DNA of 64,000 bases from Ignavibacteriota bacterium (GTDB lineage Bacteria > Bacteroidota > Ignavibacteria > Ignavibacteriales > Melioribacteraceae): positions 179,664 through 243,663 of the forward strand of contig JABFGH010000006.1 of the NCBI GenBank assembly GCA_013112585.1, in the 5' to 3' direction. Within the stretch, counting starts at the first letter, position 1. Every line of letters starts with the position of its first letter. Position numbers and translations under genes: made by a program. The notes below the pieces were generated by a model. It was not told the origin of the DNA. It saw only the letters and a program-made list of their open reading frames with translations, and did not search any database. Shown piece after piece: positions 1 through 9,566 of this stretch.

Positions 1-125
1 TGGTTTTAAATAATCTTTTTCATAAAGAATATTAAGTTTAACATTAAAAAAGTAAGTAAATTAGAACAGTACTATCATGAACAATTATCAGCACTAATTA
101 TATTATCAATAAACTCGGAGGCAGT

Positions 126-2180
126 GTGAGAAAAGTATTATTACAATTAATTATTTTATTTTTTGTTTCATTAACAGTTGCTAATGGGCAGGTGTTTATT
201 ACAGAATTAGCAGACCCGGATAACAATACAGATGGACGCTTCATCGAATTGTATAATGCCGGAGCAACAGATGTTAACTTTGCCGAAGATTCAAGCTGGC
301 GTATCGACAAGTACACAAATGCTGCAGCTACCGCCAGTAAATCACTTAACCTAACAGGAATAATTCCCGCAGGCGGTTTTTATATTATTGCAACCGGACC
401 GGCGGATGGTGACTTCTTTACACTCTATGGTGTTAATGCAGATCAATTTGACGGTGAAGCTAATCATGTGGCAGGAAGTAACGGAGATGACAACTTAGAG
501 CTTTACAATGGAGTAGGGACATTGATAGACCAATTCGGTGTACCCGGTGAAGACGGTACAGGAACAAATCATGAATTTGAAGACGGCAGAGCAGAAAGAG
601 TTGCAACTGTGACTACCGGAAATCCGGTATGGGATTTTGCAGAATGGAATATCGACAGTGATGCACCTACCGGTAATGGTCCTCAGTTTGCTCCTGCTGA
701 TTTTGATCCCGGTGCATGGATAGGAGATCCAAGCGTTGTTATTGATCCCGAACCTACTAATCACGTTTTAAGTTTTGCAGCAGTAGGTGTAGGATTTGAT
801 CAGGTTGATTTAAGCTGGACAGAAAATGACGGAGCACAAGCACCGGAAGGTTATTTAATTAAATCAAGTACAGTCAGCTATGCAGCTATCATAGATCCCG
901 TTGATGGTACGCATGAATTCACAGATTCTGATATGTCTGATAGTGTTGGAGTTGTTAATATCGCACACGGTTTTGATGTTTACAACTGGACCGGACCAAC
1001 AGGTTTAGCAGGCGGAACAACTTACTACTACAAAATTTATCCATTTACTAATTTCGGCAGCAATATCGATTACAAAACCGACGGAACAATACCCCAGGCT
1101 GATGCAACAACAGGCACTCCTCCCGTTCTGCCGAATATAGTAATTAATGAATTCTTAGCCGATCCCGATCCGGTTTTAGGCGATGCTAATGGTGATGGTA
1201 CTGTAAATACTTCGGAAGATGAATTTGTAGAGTTTGTAAATATAGACGGAGCCAGCGTTGATATTGGCGGTTATACAATAGAAGATGGTTTCGGAATTCG
1301 TCATACCTTCCCAATTGGAACAATCATTCCTGATAGCGGAGCAGTCGTTGTATTTGGCGGCGGAACCCCAACCGGAATTGCCGGTGCTGTTTTTGTCGCT
1401 GATGACGGATTGTTAGGATTAAATAACTCCGGCGACATTATAATACTAAAGGATGGTTCAGGAAACACAATAGCTACTTACAGTTATGGTTCCGAAGGGG
1501 GAGATAATCAGTCCTTAGCCCGCGAACCCGATTTGACCGGAGGATTTGTAAAACATACAACAATAGCAAGCAATCCGGTTCCTCAATCACCGGGAGCTTT
1601 TAATACAACAGGAGATGAAATACCTGTTGAGCTAACCTCATTTACAGCCAATGTAGTTGAAGGAAAAATAAGATTAGTATGGACAACAGCAACGGAATTA
1701 AATAACTACGGATTTAATGTAGAAAGAAAAATTGCCGATAGCGATTGGATGAACATCGGATTTGTTGAAGGTGCCGGAAACAGTACTAACCGTGTTGATT
1801 ATTCATTCATTGACAAGGAATTAATTTCTGTACGAGTTCAATATAGATTACAGCAAGTTGATTTTGACGGCTCGTTTGAATATTCCAATGTAGTTGAAAT
1901 GGATTTAGGATTACCAACTGAATTTGAACTCTCACAAAATTATCCGAATCCGTTTAACCCAACAACAGCAATTAATTTTAGTTTACCGGAAGCTGCTGTA
2001 GTTAAAATTTCTGTTTACAATGCAATCGGAGAACAAATAGTAGAGTTACTGAATAATCAAGTTGAAGCAGGCTATCACACTGTAAACTTTGACGGCAGTA
2101 ATTTAACAAGCGGTTTATACTTCTTTAGAATTGAAGCAGCAAACTTTACAAGTACTAAAAAGATGATGCTTTTAAAATAA
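126..2180 (+). CDS. Secreted lamin-tail-domain protein with T9SS sorting signal
   Basis: The start is GTG, placed by the GGAGG at 117-121. Residues 1-21 form a signal peptide ending ANGQ. A lamin-tail domain (LTD: VFITELADPD, RFIELYN) spans about residues 22-130, and a fibronectin III-like region about 215-330. A second LTD (IVINEFLADPDP, DEFVEFVNI) covers about 335-490. A further FN3-like segment beginning PVELTSFTA leads to the C-terminal type A sorting domain (QNYPNPFNPTT, ending KKMMLLK). LTD proteins of this kind are exported and often accompany extracellular nucleases or surface structures, but no catalytic domain is visible here. The segment before the sorting domain closely resembles the same segment in the protein at 12736-15975. 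The natural ligand is unknown. Confidence 0.85.
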   Translation: MRKVLLQLIILFFVSLTVANGQVFITELADPDNNTDGRFIELYNAGATDVNFAEDSSWRIDKYTNAAATASKSLNLTGIIPAGGFYIIATGPADGDFFTLYGVNADQFDGEANHVAGSNGDDNLELYNGVGTLIDQFGVPGEDGTGTNHEFEDGRAERVATVTTGNPVWDFAEWNIDSDAPTGNGPQFAPADFDPGAWIGDPSVVIDPEPTNHVLSFAAVGVGFDQVDLSWTENDGAQAPEGYLIKSSTVSYAAIIDPVDGTHEFTDSDMSDSVGVVNIAHGFDVYNWTGPTGLAGGTTYYYKIYPFTNFGSNIDYKTDGTIPQADATTGTPPVLPNIVINEFLADPDPVLGDANGDGTVNTSEDEFVEFVNIDGASVDIGGYTIEDGFGIRHTFPIGTIIPDSGAVVVFGGGTPTGIAGAVFVADDGLLGLNNSGDIIILKDGSGNTIATYSYGSEGGDNQSLAREPDLTGGFVKHTTIASNPVPQSPGAFNTTGDEIPVELTSFTANVVEGKIRLVWTTATELNNYGFNVERKIADSDWMNIGFVEGAGNSTNRVDYSFIDKELISVRVQYRLQQVDFDGSFEYSNVVEMDLGLPTEFELSQNYPNPFNPTTAINFSLPEAAVVKISVYNAIGEQIVELLNNQVEAGYHTVNFDGSNLTSGLYFFRIEAANFTSTKKMMLLK

Positions 2181-2207
2181 TTCTCACAGCATGCTACATT
2201 TATTTGG

Positions 2208-2240
2208 AAAGTCCCGATTAAAAGTCGGGACTTTTTATTT
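2208..2240 (+). terminator. Rho-independent terminator after the LTD protein
   Basis: A 10-bp perfect stem (AAAGTCCCGA at 2208-2217, TCGGGACTTT at 2225-2234) with a 7-base loop is followed by a T-rich tract. It lies 28 bp past the stop codon and separates the LTD gene from metG. Confidence 0.85.
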
Positions 2241-2364
2241 TTAAAATATAATTTTGCGCAGTTATTAAAGAATTAACGCTAATTTAATATCGGAATTCAG
2301 CCAGACACAGAAAAAAAATCCTTATATTTACAGTTTATTATTTTAAAAATATGGAAGATTTATT

Positions 2365-4401
2365 TTGAGTAAAGAAAAAATACTTGTTACCTCTGCATTG
2401 CCTTACGCAAATGGAAATATTCATCTTGGGCATTTAAGCGGCGCTTATCTGCCGGCAGATATTTATGTTAGATATAAAAGATTGAAAGGTGACGATGTTC
2501 TTTATATTTGCGGCTCCGATGAACATGGTGTTCCTATTACAATTTCGGCTGATAAAGAAAATGTAACTCCCCAAGAAATTATTGATCGATATCATAATCA
2601 AAATAAAAAGGCTTTTGAAAAATTTGGTATGAGTTTCGACATTTATTCGCGTACAAGTCTTCCAACTCATCATGAAACAGCTCAAAAGTTTTTTACAAGC
2701 TTTTATCAGCAAGGGCTTTTAGAAGAAAAGAAAACCAAGCAGTATTACGATATCAAAGCGAAAATGTTTTTACCTGACCGTTATGTTGAGGGAACTTGCC
2801 CGAAGTGCGGATTTGAAGAGGCGCGAAGTGATGAGTGTGAAAATTGCGGCTCATTATACGATGCTTCCGAATTAAAAAATCCTAAAAGTAAAATTACCGG
2901 AGATACTCCTGAACTGAAGGAGACATCTCATTGGTACTTTCCTTTGGGTAAATATCAGGAAAGATTAGAAAAGTATATTGATGAAATGAATGAAACTTAT
3001 AAGTGGAAAGAAAATGTTTTACAGTATTGCCGCGGCTGGTTTAAGGATGGCTTAAAAGATAGAGCAGTTACAAGAGATTTAGATTGGGGTGTTAAAGTTC
3101 CGCTGGCAGATGCCGAAGGTAAAGTTTTATATGTTTGGTTTGAGGCTGTACTTGGTTATATCTCTGCTACAAAAGAATATTCGGATTCGATTGGCAAAAA
3201 GGAATTATGGAAAGATTATTGGCAGAATTCAGATACAAAATATTTAGCATTTATAGGTAAGGATAATATTGTTTTTCATACGATAATTTTTCCCGCAATG
3301 TTAATGGCATGGAATGATGGAAATGCTGATAAATACATTCTGCCTCAAAATGTTCCGGCTAACGAATTCCTAAATTTTGAGGGAAAGAAATTTTCAAAAT
3401 CACGCGGGTGGGGAATTAACGCCGATGAATTTCTTGAATTATTTCCTGCTGATTCGCTAAGGTATGCATTGGCTGCTAACCTGCCCGAAAATAAGGATAC
3501 AGATTTCTACTGGAAGGAGTTTCAGGCTAAGAATAATAGTGAGCTTGCGGATATACTCGGTAATTTTGTTAATCGTACATTTATTTTTGCATCTAAGCAT
3601 TTTGATGGAAAAGTACCGCCGCTGAAAAATACTAAACCAATTGATGATGAAATGCTTAAGCTCATTAAAAATCACCCGGCAAAAGTAGGTAAACTGCTTG
3701 AGCAATACAAAATTAGAGATGCAGTTTTTGAAATGATGAACCTTGCCAGGGCAGGTAACAAATATTTTAATGATTCCGAACCCTGGGAAACGGTGAAGAA
3801 TAATAAAGACGATTGCGGTACTACATTGAATGTTTGCTTGCAGACAATTTATGAACTTGCAATTATTTTAAGTCCCGTTATTCCTAACACTGCTGAAAAA
3901 CTTTTAACCATGCTTAATGCTGAAGAGGTGGAATGGGATAAATCAGGCTATGGAAATTTGAAAGCAGGTCATAACTTAAATAAATCTGAATTGCTTTTTA
4001 CAAAAATTGAAGATGAAGTTATAGATGTTCAAATTAACAAATTGCCGAAAGAAGAAGATGATAAAAAGAAAATTCACGAAATAACTTTTGAAGAGTTTAC
4101 AAAAGTCGACTTAAAGACAGCAAAAATAATCTCTGCCGAAAGAATAGAGAAAAGTGATAAACTTCTTAAACTTCAGGTAAAGGTTGGTAAAAAGAAAAAA
4201 CAAATTGTTGCCGGTTTAGCAAAAAGCTATAAACCCGCAGAACTAATTGATAAAAAAGTAATTGTTGTAGCAAACCTAAAACCTGCAAAACTTTTTGGAA
4301 CAGAATCACAGGGTATGTTGTTAGCTGTTGAGAATGCTGAAGGTGAGTTAAATATTATTGAAGTACCGGATACGGTAAAAGAAGGAACGAAAGTAAAGTA
4401 A
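2365..4401 (+). CDS. metG: Methionine--tRNA ligase
   Basis: This is methionyl-tRNA synthetase, a cytosolic class I enzyme that charges tRNA-Met. The start is TTG, with GGAAG at 2353-2357 upstream and the natural N-terminus MSKEKILVTSALPYANG. Visible are the HIGH-type signature HLGH at residues 20-23, a four-cysteine zinc knuckle at about 145-161 (CPKCG and CENCG), the KMSKS-type loop KFSKS at 342-346, and the anticodon-binding helical domain. A C-terminal tRNA-binding OB-fold of the EMAPII/Arc1p type runs from about residue 575 to the end. At 678 residues it has the length of the MetG form that carries this C-terminal dimerisation domain. The DNA methyltransferase follows 26 bp downstream and may be cotranscribed. 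Confidence 0.97.
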   Translation: MSKEKILVTSALPYANGNIHLGHLSGAYLPADIYVRYKRLKGDDVLYICGSDEHGVPITISADKENVTPQEIIDRYHNQNKKAFEKFGMSFDIYSRTSLPTHHETAQKFFTSFYQQGLLEEKKTKQYYDIKAKMFLPDRYVEGTCPKCGFEEARSDECENCGSLYDASELKNPKSKITGDTPELKETSHWYFPLGKYQERLEKYIDEMNETYKWKENVLQYCRGWFKDGLKDRAVTRDLDWGVKVPLADAEGKVLYVWFEAVLGYISATKEYSDSIGKKELWKDYWQNSDTKYLAFIGKDNIVFHTIIFPAMLMAWNDGNADKYILPQNVPANEFLNFEGKKFSKSRGWGINADEFLELFPADSLRYALAANLPENKDTDFYWKEFQAKNNSELADILGNFVNRTFIFASKHFDGKVPPLKNTKPIDDEMLKLIKNHPAKVGKLLEQYKIRDAVFEMMNLARAGNKYFNDSEPWETVKNNKDDCGTTLNVCLQTIYELAIILSPVIPNTAEKLLTMLNAEEVEWDKSGYGNLKAGHNLNKSELLFTKIEDEVIDVQINKLPKEEDDKKKIHEITFEEFTKVDLKTAKIISAERIEKSDKLLKLQVKVGKKKKQIVAGLAKSYKPAELIDKKVIVVANLKPAKLFGTESQGMLLAVENAEGELNIIEVPDTVKEGTKVK

Positions 4402-4427
4402 AGAACGATGAAAAAATATTTGAAACG

Positions 4428-5384
4428 ATGAAAATTAAAGCTCCCCGAAATAAAACTATTGATCTATCGGACGAAGAAATTAAAAAATATAAATCTGAAT
4501 TAATTTCTGTTAATAATCCTGTTAAAGTTGAAAACATTATTAACAAAACAATACTGGGCGATTTATTTAATACGGCAGCTTATCTTCCTAAGAACATGAT
4601 TGATTTACTAATACTTGATCCACCCTATAATCTCAATAAAAAATTCAATTCAACAAAATTCAAAAGTAAAACTAAAGAAGACTATTCCGAGTGGCTGCAA
4701 AACATTGTTCAAAAATTAGTCCCTCTGCTTAAAGAGGATTCATCAATATATATTTGCGGCGATTGGTTCACTTCTGCTTCAATATTTCCTGTAATAGGAA
4801 AATATTTTGAAATAAGGAATCGGATTACCTGGGAAAGAGAAAAGGGCAGAGGAGCAAAAATGAATTGGAAGAACAATTATGAAGATATTTGGTTTTGCAC
4901 AATGGGCAGCAGTTACACATTTAATGTTGATGCTGTTAAAATTAAAAGGAAAGTTATAGCACCGTATAAATCTGAAAACGGTGAACCGAAAGATTGGAGT
5001 AATGATAAAGATGGTAAGTTTAGAATAACGCATCCATCAAATATTTGGACAGACATTTCAATTCCATTCTGGTCAATGCCCGAAAATACAATCCATCCAA
5101 CGCAGAAGCCGGAAAAGCTTATTGCAAAAATAATTTTAGCAAGTTCCAATGAAGGAGATTTAGTATTTGACCCTTTTCTCGGATCGGGCACTACTTCGGT
5201 AGCAGCAAAAAAATTAAATAGAAGTTATGTTGGAATTGAAATAGATGAATACTTTGCCTGCTTAAGCGAAAAACGATTAAAACTTGCAGAGCAAAATAAA
5301 AGTATTCAAGGATACAGCGAAGGAGTTTTTTGGGAACGAAATACCTTCTCCGAAAGAAAAATATTGAAAGATAAACCGGATTAA
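4428..5384 (+). CDS. Orphan site-specific DNA methyltransferase, beta-type
   Basis: This is an S-adenosylmethionine-dependent DNA amino-methyltransferase. Motif IV (DPPYNL, about residues 65-70) lies in the N-terminal half. The SAM-binding motif I (DPFLGSGTT, about 246-254) lies near the C-terminus and is followed by GIEID. That order marks the beta class, and DPPY favours N6-adenine methylation. A HPTQKP box precedes motif I, as is usual in this family. At 318 residues it is full length. No restriction endonuclease, specificity subunit or vsr gene flanks it, so it is a solitary methylase or the remnant of a restriction system. The recognition sequence cannot be read from the protein. metG lies immediately upstream on the same strand. 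Confidence 0.9.
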   Translation: MKIKAPRNKTIDLSDEEIKKYKSELISVNNPVKVENIINKTILGDLFNTAAYLPKNMIDLLILDPPYNLNKKFNSTKFKSKTKEDYSEWLQNIVQKLVPLLKEDSSIYICGDWFTSASIFPVIGKYFEIRNRITWEREKGRGAKMNWKNNYEDIWFCTMGSSYTFNVDAVKIKRKVIAPYKSENGEPKDWSNDKDGKFRITHPSNIWTDISIPFWSMPENTIHPTQKPEKLIAKIILASSNEGDLVFDPFLGSGTTSVAAKKLNRSYVGIEIDEYFACLSEKRLKLAEQNKSIQGYSEGVFWERNTFSERKILKDKPD

Positions 5385-5489
5385 ATTCACTATTATTTTA
5401 ATCAGAAGAAATAAACCTTCCTTGATTTTAAGAAGGTCAATAATTAACATTTATGTTTGAATTTTTATTCACTTAGGAGGATAATATTA

Positions 5490-7478
5490 ATGAAATACAG
5501 ATTGAATGGAATTGCTTTTTTTATTGCTGTTTTAGTCTTCAGCGCATGTTCGCCAAAAAGTTCTGATGTTCTTGTTGCAGAGTTTGGTGATTTTGATATT
5601 ACTTTAAAAGAGTTTGAAAAAGCTTATGCAAAAAATGTAGGCGGTATTGAAAAAGCTCAGGAAGATTCTATTACTGATTACCAGAAATTTTTAGATTTAT
5701 ATGTAAACTTTAAAATGAAATTGAGAGATGCCGAAGTACGCAGTTATAAAAATGACCCGGCAATGCTTGCAGAACTTGATGATTATAAAACTAAAGTAGG
5801 AGTATCCTATTTTAAGGAAAAAGAATTAATAGAACCCGCAGTTAAAAACTTTTATGATTTAAGAAAATATGAATTGCGAGTTAGTCATATTATGATTAGA
5901 CCCGATACCATTAGCAAACCTGAAGCGAAAAAGTTAGCAGAAGAAATTATAGCTAAAATTAATAAGGGTGAAAGTTTTGATGAACTTGCATCGCAATATT
6001 CGGATGATAAGTTTTCGAAAGATATTGGCGGCGATATTTATTGGATTACCGCAGGACAAATTATACCAGCCTTTGAACGTGCAGCTTATGCGGCAGAAGT
6101 AGGACAAATTTACCCCGAACCTGTTGAAACCCGCTACGGTTATCATATTGTAAAGGTTACCGATAAACAGGAAAGAAGAAATAAAATTCAGGCAAGTCAC
6201 ATTTTAATAAATTTTGTTGATGATGCAAATCAGCCTGATACCGCAGCTGCGCTTGCGCTTGCAAAAGAAGTTAAAGCCAAAATTGATGCCGGCGAAAATT
6301 TTGCAGAGCTCGCTAAACAATACTCAGAGGATAAAGGCTCTGCTGAAAAGGGCGGCGACTTAGGTTTTTTTGAAAGAAGGATGATGGTTAAAGAGTTTGA
6401 CGAGACTGCATTTAATTTAAAAGTTGGTGAAGTTTCTGATATAGTGGAAACAAGATTTGGTTTTCATATTATTAAATTAACTAATGAAGAACCTTATCCA
6501 AGCTATGAAGAGAGTAAATCTGATATAAAATCATTATATGAAAAAACTTATTTCAAAGATGATTATGCAGAACTTCTAAACGGAATAAAGGAAGAATTAA
6601 ATTTTAAAATAAATGAAAACTTTATCGATTACACTTCCGGAAAATTTCACGCCTATATCTTCAAACCGGATTACAAAGAATCAGAATTTTACACTGACAT
6701 AAAAGACTCGATAGTATTTACTATCAACGGAAAAGACTTTAATGCAGACTCACTTTTAGCAAATACAATTAAATCGCCAAAGGTGAATAATAAAAAAATG
6801 TCCGAAACAGTTTTAAGAGATGCAATTGCAGATTACAGTGAAAAAATTGCACTTGAAGAAAAAGCATCTACGCTTGATAAATCCAATCCCGAATTTGCAG
6901 ATTTAATGCAGGATTATAAGAACGGGATCTTCATTTTTAAACTTCAGGAAGAAGAAGTTTGGAATAAAATAAAAGTTGAAGATGACAAACTGAAAACTTT
7001 TTATGAAGAGACAAAAGAAAATTATGTTTGGCCTGATAGAGTTGAATTTGCAGAGATCTATTCAAGGAACGACTCACTTATAAATGTATATCATCAAATG
7101 ATTGTTGATGGTGAAGAATTTGACTCAGTTGCGGCAAAATATACTGAGCGGTTCGGATTAAAAGAAAAGCTGGGTAATCATGGTTTAGTTAACCGCGATA
7201 AAAATGAATTATCGGAACTAGCTTATGATCTTAAAAACGAAGGTGATATTAGTGAACCTTTAAAGGTTACTAACGGCTGGGCTATATTAAAATTAGTTTC
7301 GCGTAAGCCTGCCGGAATCAAAACATTTGAAGAAGCCAGAGCAGAAGCTGCAAGTACATTTCAGGAGCATGAAAGTAAAAGACTTGAAGACGAATATGTG
7401 TCACGGTTGATCAAAAGGTATAAACCAAATCTTTATTATGAGAATCTCGAAAAAGTTTATAAACCTGAAGTTGAATAA
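5490..7478 (+). CDS. Lipoprotein peptidyl-prolyl isomerase with two parvulin domains
   Basis: This is a periplasmic PpiC/SurA-type folding factor. I chose the ATG at 5490 because AGGAGG lies at 5475-5480 and the encoded N-terminus is a compact lipoprotein signal with lipobox FSAC; an in-frame GTG at 5457 would add 11 residues. Two rotamase (parvulin) domains are recognisable by VSHIMI...SDD...GGD...GYHIVKV (about residues 130-235) and ASHILI...SED...GGDLGF...GFHIIKL (about 237-340). The C-terminal third has a further weakly parvulin-like stretch. It heads a run of three related genes with overlapping ends, followed by MoxR and an M23 protein. This looks like an operon for outer-membrane or secreted-protein quality control. 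Confidence 0.9.
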   Translation: MKYRLNGIAFFIAVLVFSACSPKSSDVLVAEFGDFDITLKEFEKAYAKNVGGIEKAQEDSITDYQKFLDLYVNFKMKLRDAEVRSYKNDPAMLAELDDYKTKVGVSYFKEKELIEPAVKNFYDLRKYELRVSHIMIRPDTISKPEAKKLAEEIIAKINKGESFDELASQYSDDKFSKDIGGDIYWITAGQIIPAFERAAYAAEVGQIYPEPVETRYGYHIVKVTDKQERRNKIQASHILINFVDDANQPDTAAALALAKEVKAKIDAGENFAELAKQYSEDKGSAEKGGDLGFFERRMMVKEFDETAFNLKVGEVSDIVETRFGFHIIKLTNEEPYPSYEESKSDIKSLYEKTYFKDDYAELLNGIKEELNFKINENFIDYTSGKFHAYIFKPDYKESEFYTDIKDSIVFTINGKDFNADSLLANTIKSPKVNNKKMSETVLRDAIADYSEKIALEEKASTLDKSNPEFADLMQDYKNGIFIFKLQEEEVWNKIKVEDDKLKTFYEETKENYVWPDRVEFAEIYSRNDSLINVYHQMIVDGEEFDSVAAKYTERFGLKEKLGNHGLVNRDKNELSELAYDLKNEGDISEPLKVTNGWAILKLVSRKPAGIKTFEEARAEAASTFQEHESKRLEDEYVSRLIKRYKPNLYYENLEKVYKPEVE

Positions 7479-8286
7479 AACAGCAGGAATTTTATTTCTG
7501 TTATTAGTTTTATTTAGCTGCACAAACGAAAGAGAGGAATTGAACGAACCAATTGCTGCAAAGGTCGGCAGTTCTTCTCTTTCAGTAAGTGAACTGGATA
7601 GTTTGCTTGGTTATTATAAAATTAATGAAGAACACCGGGAAGAATTTATTAGAAGATGGATTGAGCGCGAATTATTGTTTAAAGAAGCTATTGAAAAGGG
7701 AATAAAAAACAGCAAGGAATATCAGCTTACTGCCGAGGTATCGAACAAGGAACTTGCAGCAGCACTTTTCATAAAAGATTATTTTAATAAAAATAAATCA
7801 AATATTACGCAATCTGAATTAAGATCTTATTATAAGGCTAATCCTCTTCAATTTTCAATTAGTGAAAATGCCGTAGTTGTAAACTATGCAGGCTTTAATG
7901 ATTTAAATGATGCTGTGGAATTTAGAAGTACACTTTTTAACAGTGGTTGGAATTATGGAACTGAGCAGCTTAAAAAGCTTGATAATATTACTGAGTATGC
8001 AGTTGATAAACTTTTTTTACGAAGTGAACTGCCGACAGCAAAAGTAGTTAGAGTTTTGGAAAATTTATTACCCGGCGAGATTAGTATTGTTTTTGAATCG
8101 GAACCAAACATTTTTGCCGTTGTTCAATTAGTCGATAAATTAAAAGCGAACAGCATACCAAAGTTTAATTATATTGAATCGGAAGTAAGGGAAAGATATT
8201 CAATGATGAAAAAGAAACTCGCCTATTCTGATTTTATCAAAGAACTTTATTCAAAATATAACGTAGAAATTAATAGAGACAAATGA
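7471..8286 (+). CDS. Putative SurA-like chaperone lipoprotein without a clear rotamase domain
   Basis: The protein has about 271 residues, using the TTG at 7471, which gives a short ideal lipoprotein signal (MNKTAGILFLLLVLFSC). The ATG at 7438 is the alternative and would overlap the upstream gene by 41 bp. After the lipobox comes a SurA N-terminal-like helical region (AAKVGSSSLSVSELDSLL, RRWIERELLFKEAIEKG). The C-terminal half lacks the parvulin signatures GG(D/N)LG and GFHI(I/V) seen in both neighbours. A chaperone-only SurA-like function is inferred from this and from its position between two parvulin genes. The downstream gene overlaps its stop codon by four bases. Confidence 0.75.
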   Translation: MNKTAGILFLLLVLFSCTNEREELNEPIAAKVGSSSLSVSELDSLLGYYKINEEHREEFIRRWIERELLFKEAIEKGIKNSKEYQLTAEVSNKELAAALFIKDYFNKNKSNITQSELRSYYKANPLQFSISENAVVVNYAGFNDLNDAVEFRSTLFNSGWNYGTEQLKKLDNITEYAVDKLFLRSELPTAKVVRVLENLLPGEISIVFESEPNIFAVVQLVDKLKANSIPKFNYIESEVRERYSMMKKKLAYSDFIKELYSKYNVEINRDK

Positions 8287-9557
8287 TGAGAAAATACATT
8301 TTAGCATTTAGCTTTTTATTTTTGATAAACTTAAATGCTCAAGAAGTACTTGACAAAATTGTTGCCGTGGTTGGTGATGAAATAATTTTGAAATCGGAAC
8401 TGGATTACCAGGCTGCATACCGGGCGGCGCAGAGAAATCTTAATCCCAATGATGAAAAAATTAGAAGACAAATATTAAATGAAGAGATTGAAAAAAAATT
8501 ACTTTACGCACAAGCCGAGTTAGATTCAATTGAAATATCGGATGAAGAAGTTGAAGGTCAATTGGATTATCAGTTAAACTATTTTACGCAGCAATACGGG
8601 TCTCAAGAACGGCTCGAAGCCGCGTATGGGATGTCGATTGAAAGAATTAGACGAGAGCTGCGAGATGAAACAAGAAAAAATTTAATGGCGCAGACAGTGC
8701 AGAACCAGAAGTTCGGAATGATAGATGTTTCTCGAAAAGAAGTTGAAGATTTTTATGAAACTTATCAGGACTCTCTGGGGCTGATTCCCGAAAAATTTGA
8801 GATTGCACATATATTTATTAATCCCAAGGCTAACGAACGTGTTACAAAAAAAGCAAAGGACTTTGCACAATCATTGCTCGATTCAATAAGAGCCGGTTCA
8901 GATTTTGGGAAACTTGCTAAAAGTTATTCAGATGATCCCGGAAGTGCTAAACTTGGCGGTAACCTCGGCTTTGTTAAGCGGGGTGTGTTCTTCCCGGAAT
9001 TTGAAAGTGCTGCATTTGCTTTGCAGGAAAATGAAATTTCCGAAGTCATTAAATCACCGGTCGGCTTTCATATTATTCAGCTGCTCGAAAGAAGAGGCGA
9101 ATCGATAAATACCCGCCATATTTTAATCAAAATTAAAAATGATGATGATGCTGATTTAGAATCAATCACCTTTTTAAGTGATATCAGGGACAGCATTCAA
9201 AACGGTACAAATACATTTGCATATTATGCCCGTAAATTCAGCGATGATAAAGAAACTGCAAAGTTCGGCGGCAAACTTGGTAAGTTTGAGGTTGGGCAAT
9301 TAGATAAACCTTTGCTTGATCAGGTGTATAAACTAAAAGCCGGTGAGGTTGGATTTCCTAAAAGATTAAACCTTGATAACAATGAGTATGGTTTCCATAT
9401 TGTAAAACTTATTAACCGCACTCCCGAACATTTACCCAGTTTAGAAGGTGATTATGAGGACATAAAAAGATTGGTTATCTTTGACAAACGGCAGAAGCTT
9501 TATGTTAAATGGATGGAAGAATTAAAAAGCAAAATATTTTGGGAAATTAGAATTTAG
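8283..9557 (+). CDS. surA: SurA-type periplasmic peptidyl-prolyl isomerase
   Basis: This is a periplasmic chaperone and prolyl isomerase for outer-membrane and secreted proteins. A signal peptide (residues 1-19, ending LNAQ) precedes the characteristic SurA N-terminus DKIVAVVGDEIILKSELD. The first parvulin domain (IAHIFI...SDDPGSAKLGGNLGF...GFHIIQL) spans about residues 170-270 and the second (TRHILI...SDD...GGKLG...GFHIVKL) about 275-380. At 424 residues it matches the usual SurA size. The start is a double ATG whose first copy overlaps the upstream stop. The domain order N-P1-P2 is canonical, so this is the best SurA candidate of the three genes. Confidence 0.92.
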   Translation: MMRKYILAFSFLFLINLNAQEVLDKIVAVVGDEIILKSELDYQAAYRAAQRNLNPNDEKIRRQILNEEIEKKLLYAQAELDSIEISDEEVEGQLDYQLNYFTQQYGSQERLEAAYGMSIERIRRELRDETRKNLMAQTVQNQKFGMIDVSRKEVEDFYETYQDSLGLIPEKFEIAHIFINPKANERVTKKAKDFAQSLLDSIRAGSDFGKLAKSYSDDPGSAKLGGNLGFVKRGVFFPEFESAAFALQENEISEVIKSPVGFHIIQLLERRGESINTRHILIKIKNDDDADLESITFLSDIRDSIQNGTNTFAYYARKFSDDKETAKFGGKLGKFEVGQLDKPLLDQVYKLKAGEVGFPKRLNLDNNEYGFHIVKLINRTPEHLPSLEGDYEDIKRLVIFDKRQKLYVKWMEELKSKIFWEIRI

Positions 9558-9566
9558 GAATATTAC

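Noticed and set aside
5415..5437. Inverted repeat ACCTTC...GAAGGT after the methyltransferase as a terminator
   Set aside because: The stem is only six base pairs and no T-run follows; it could equally be chance.
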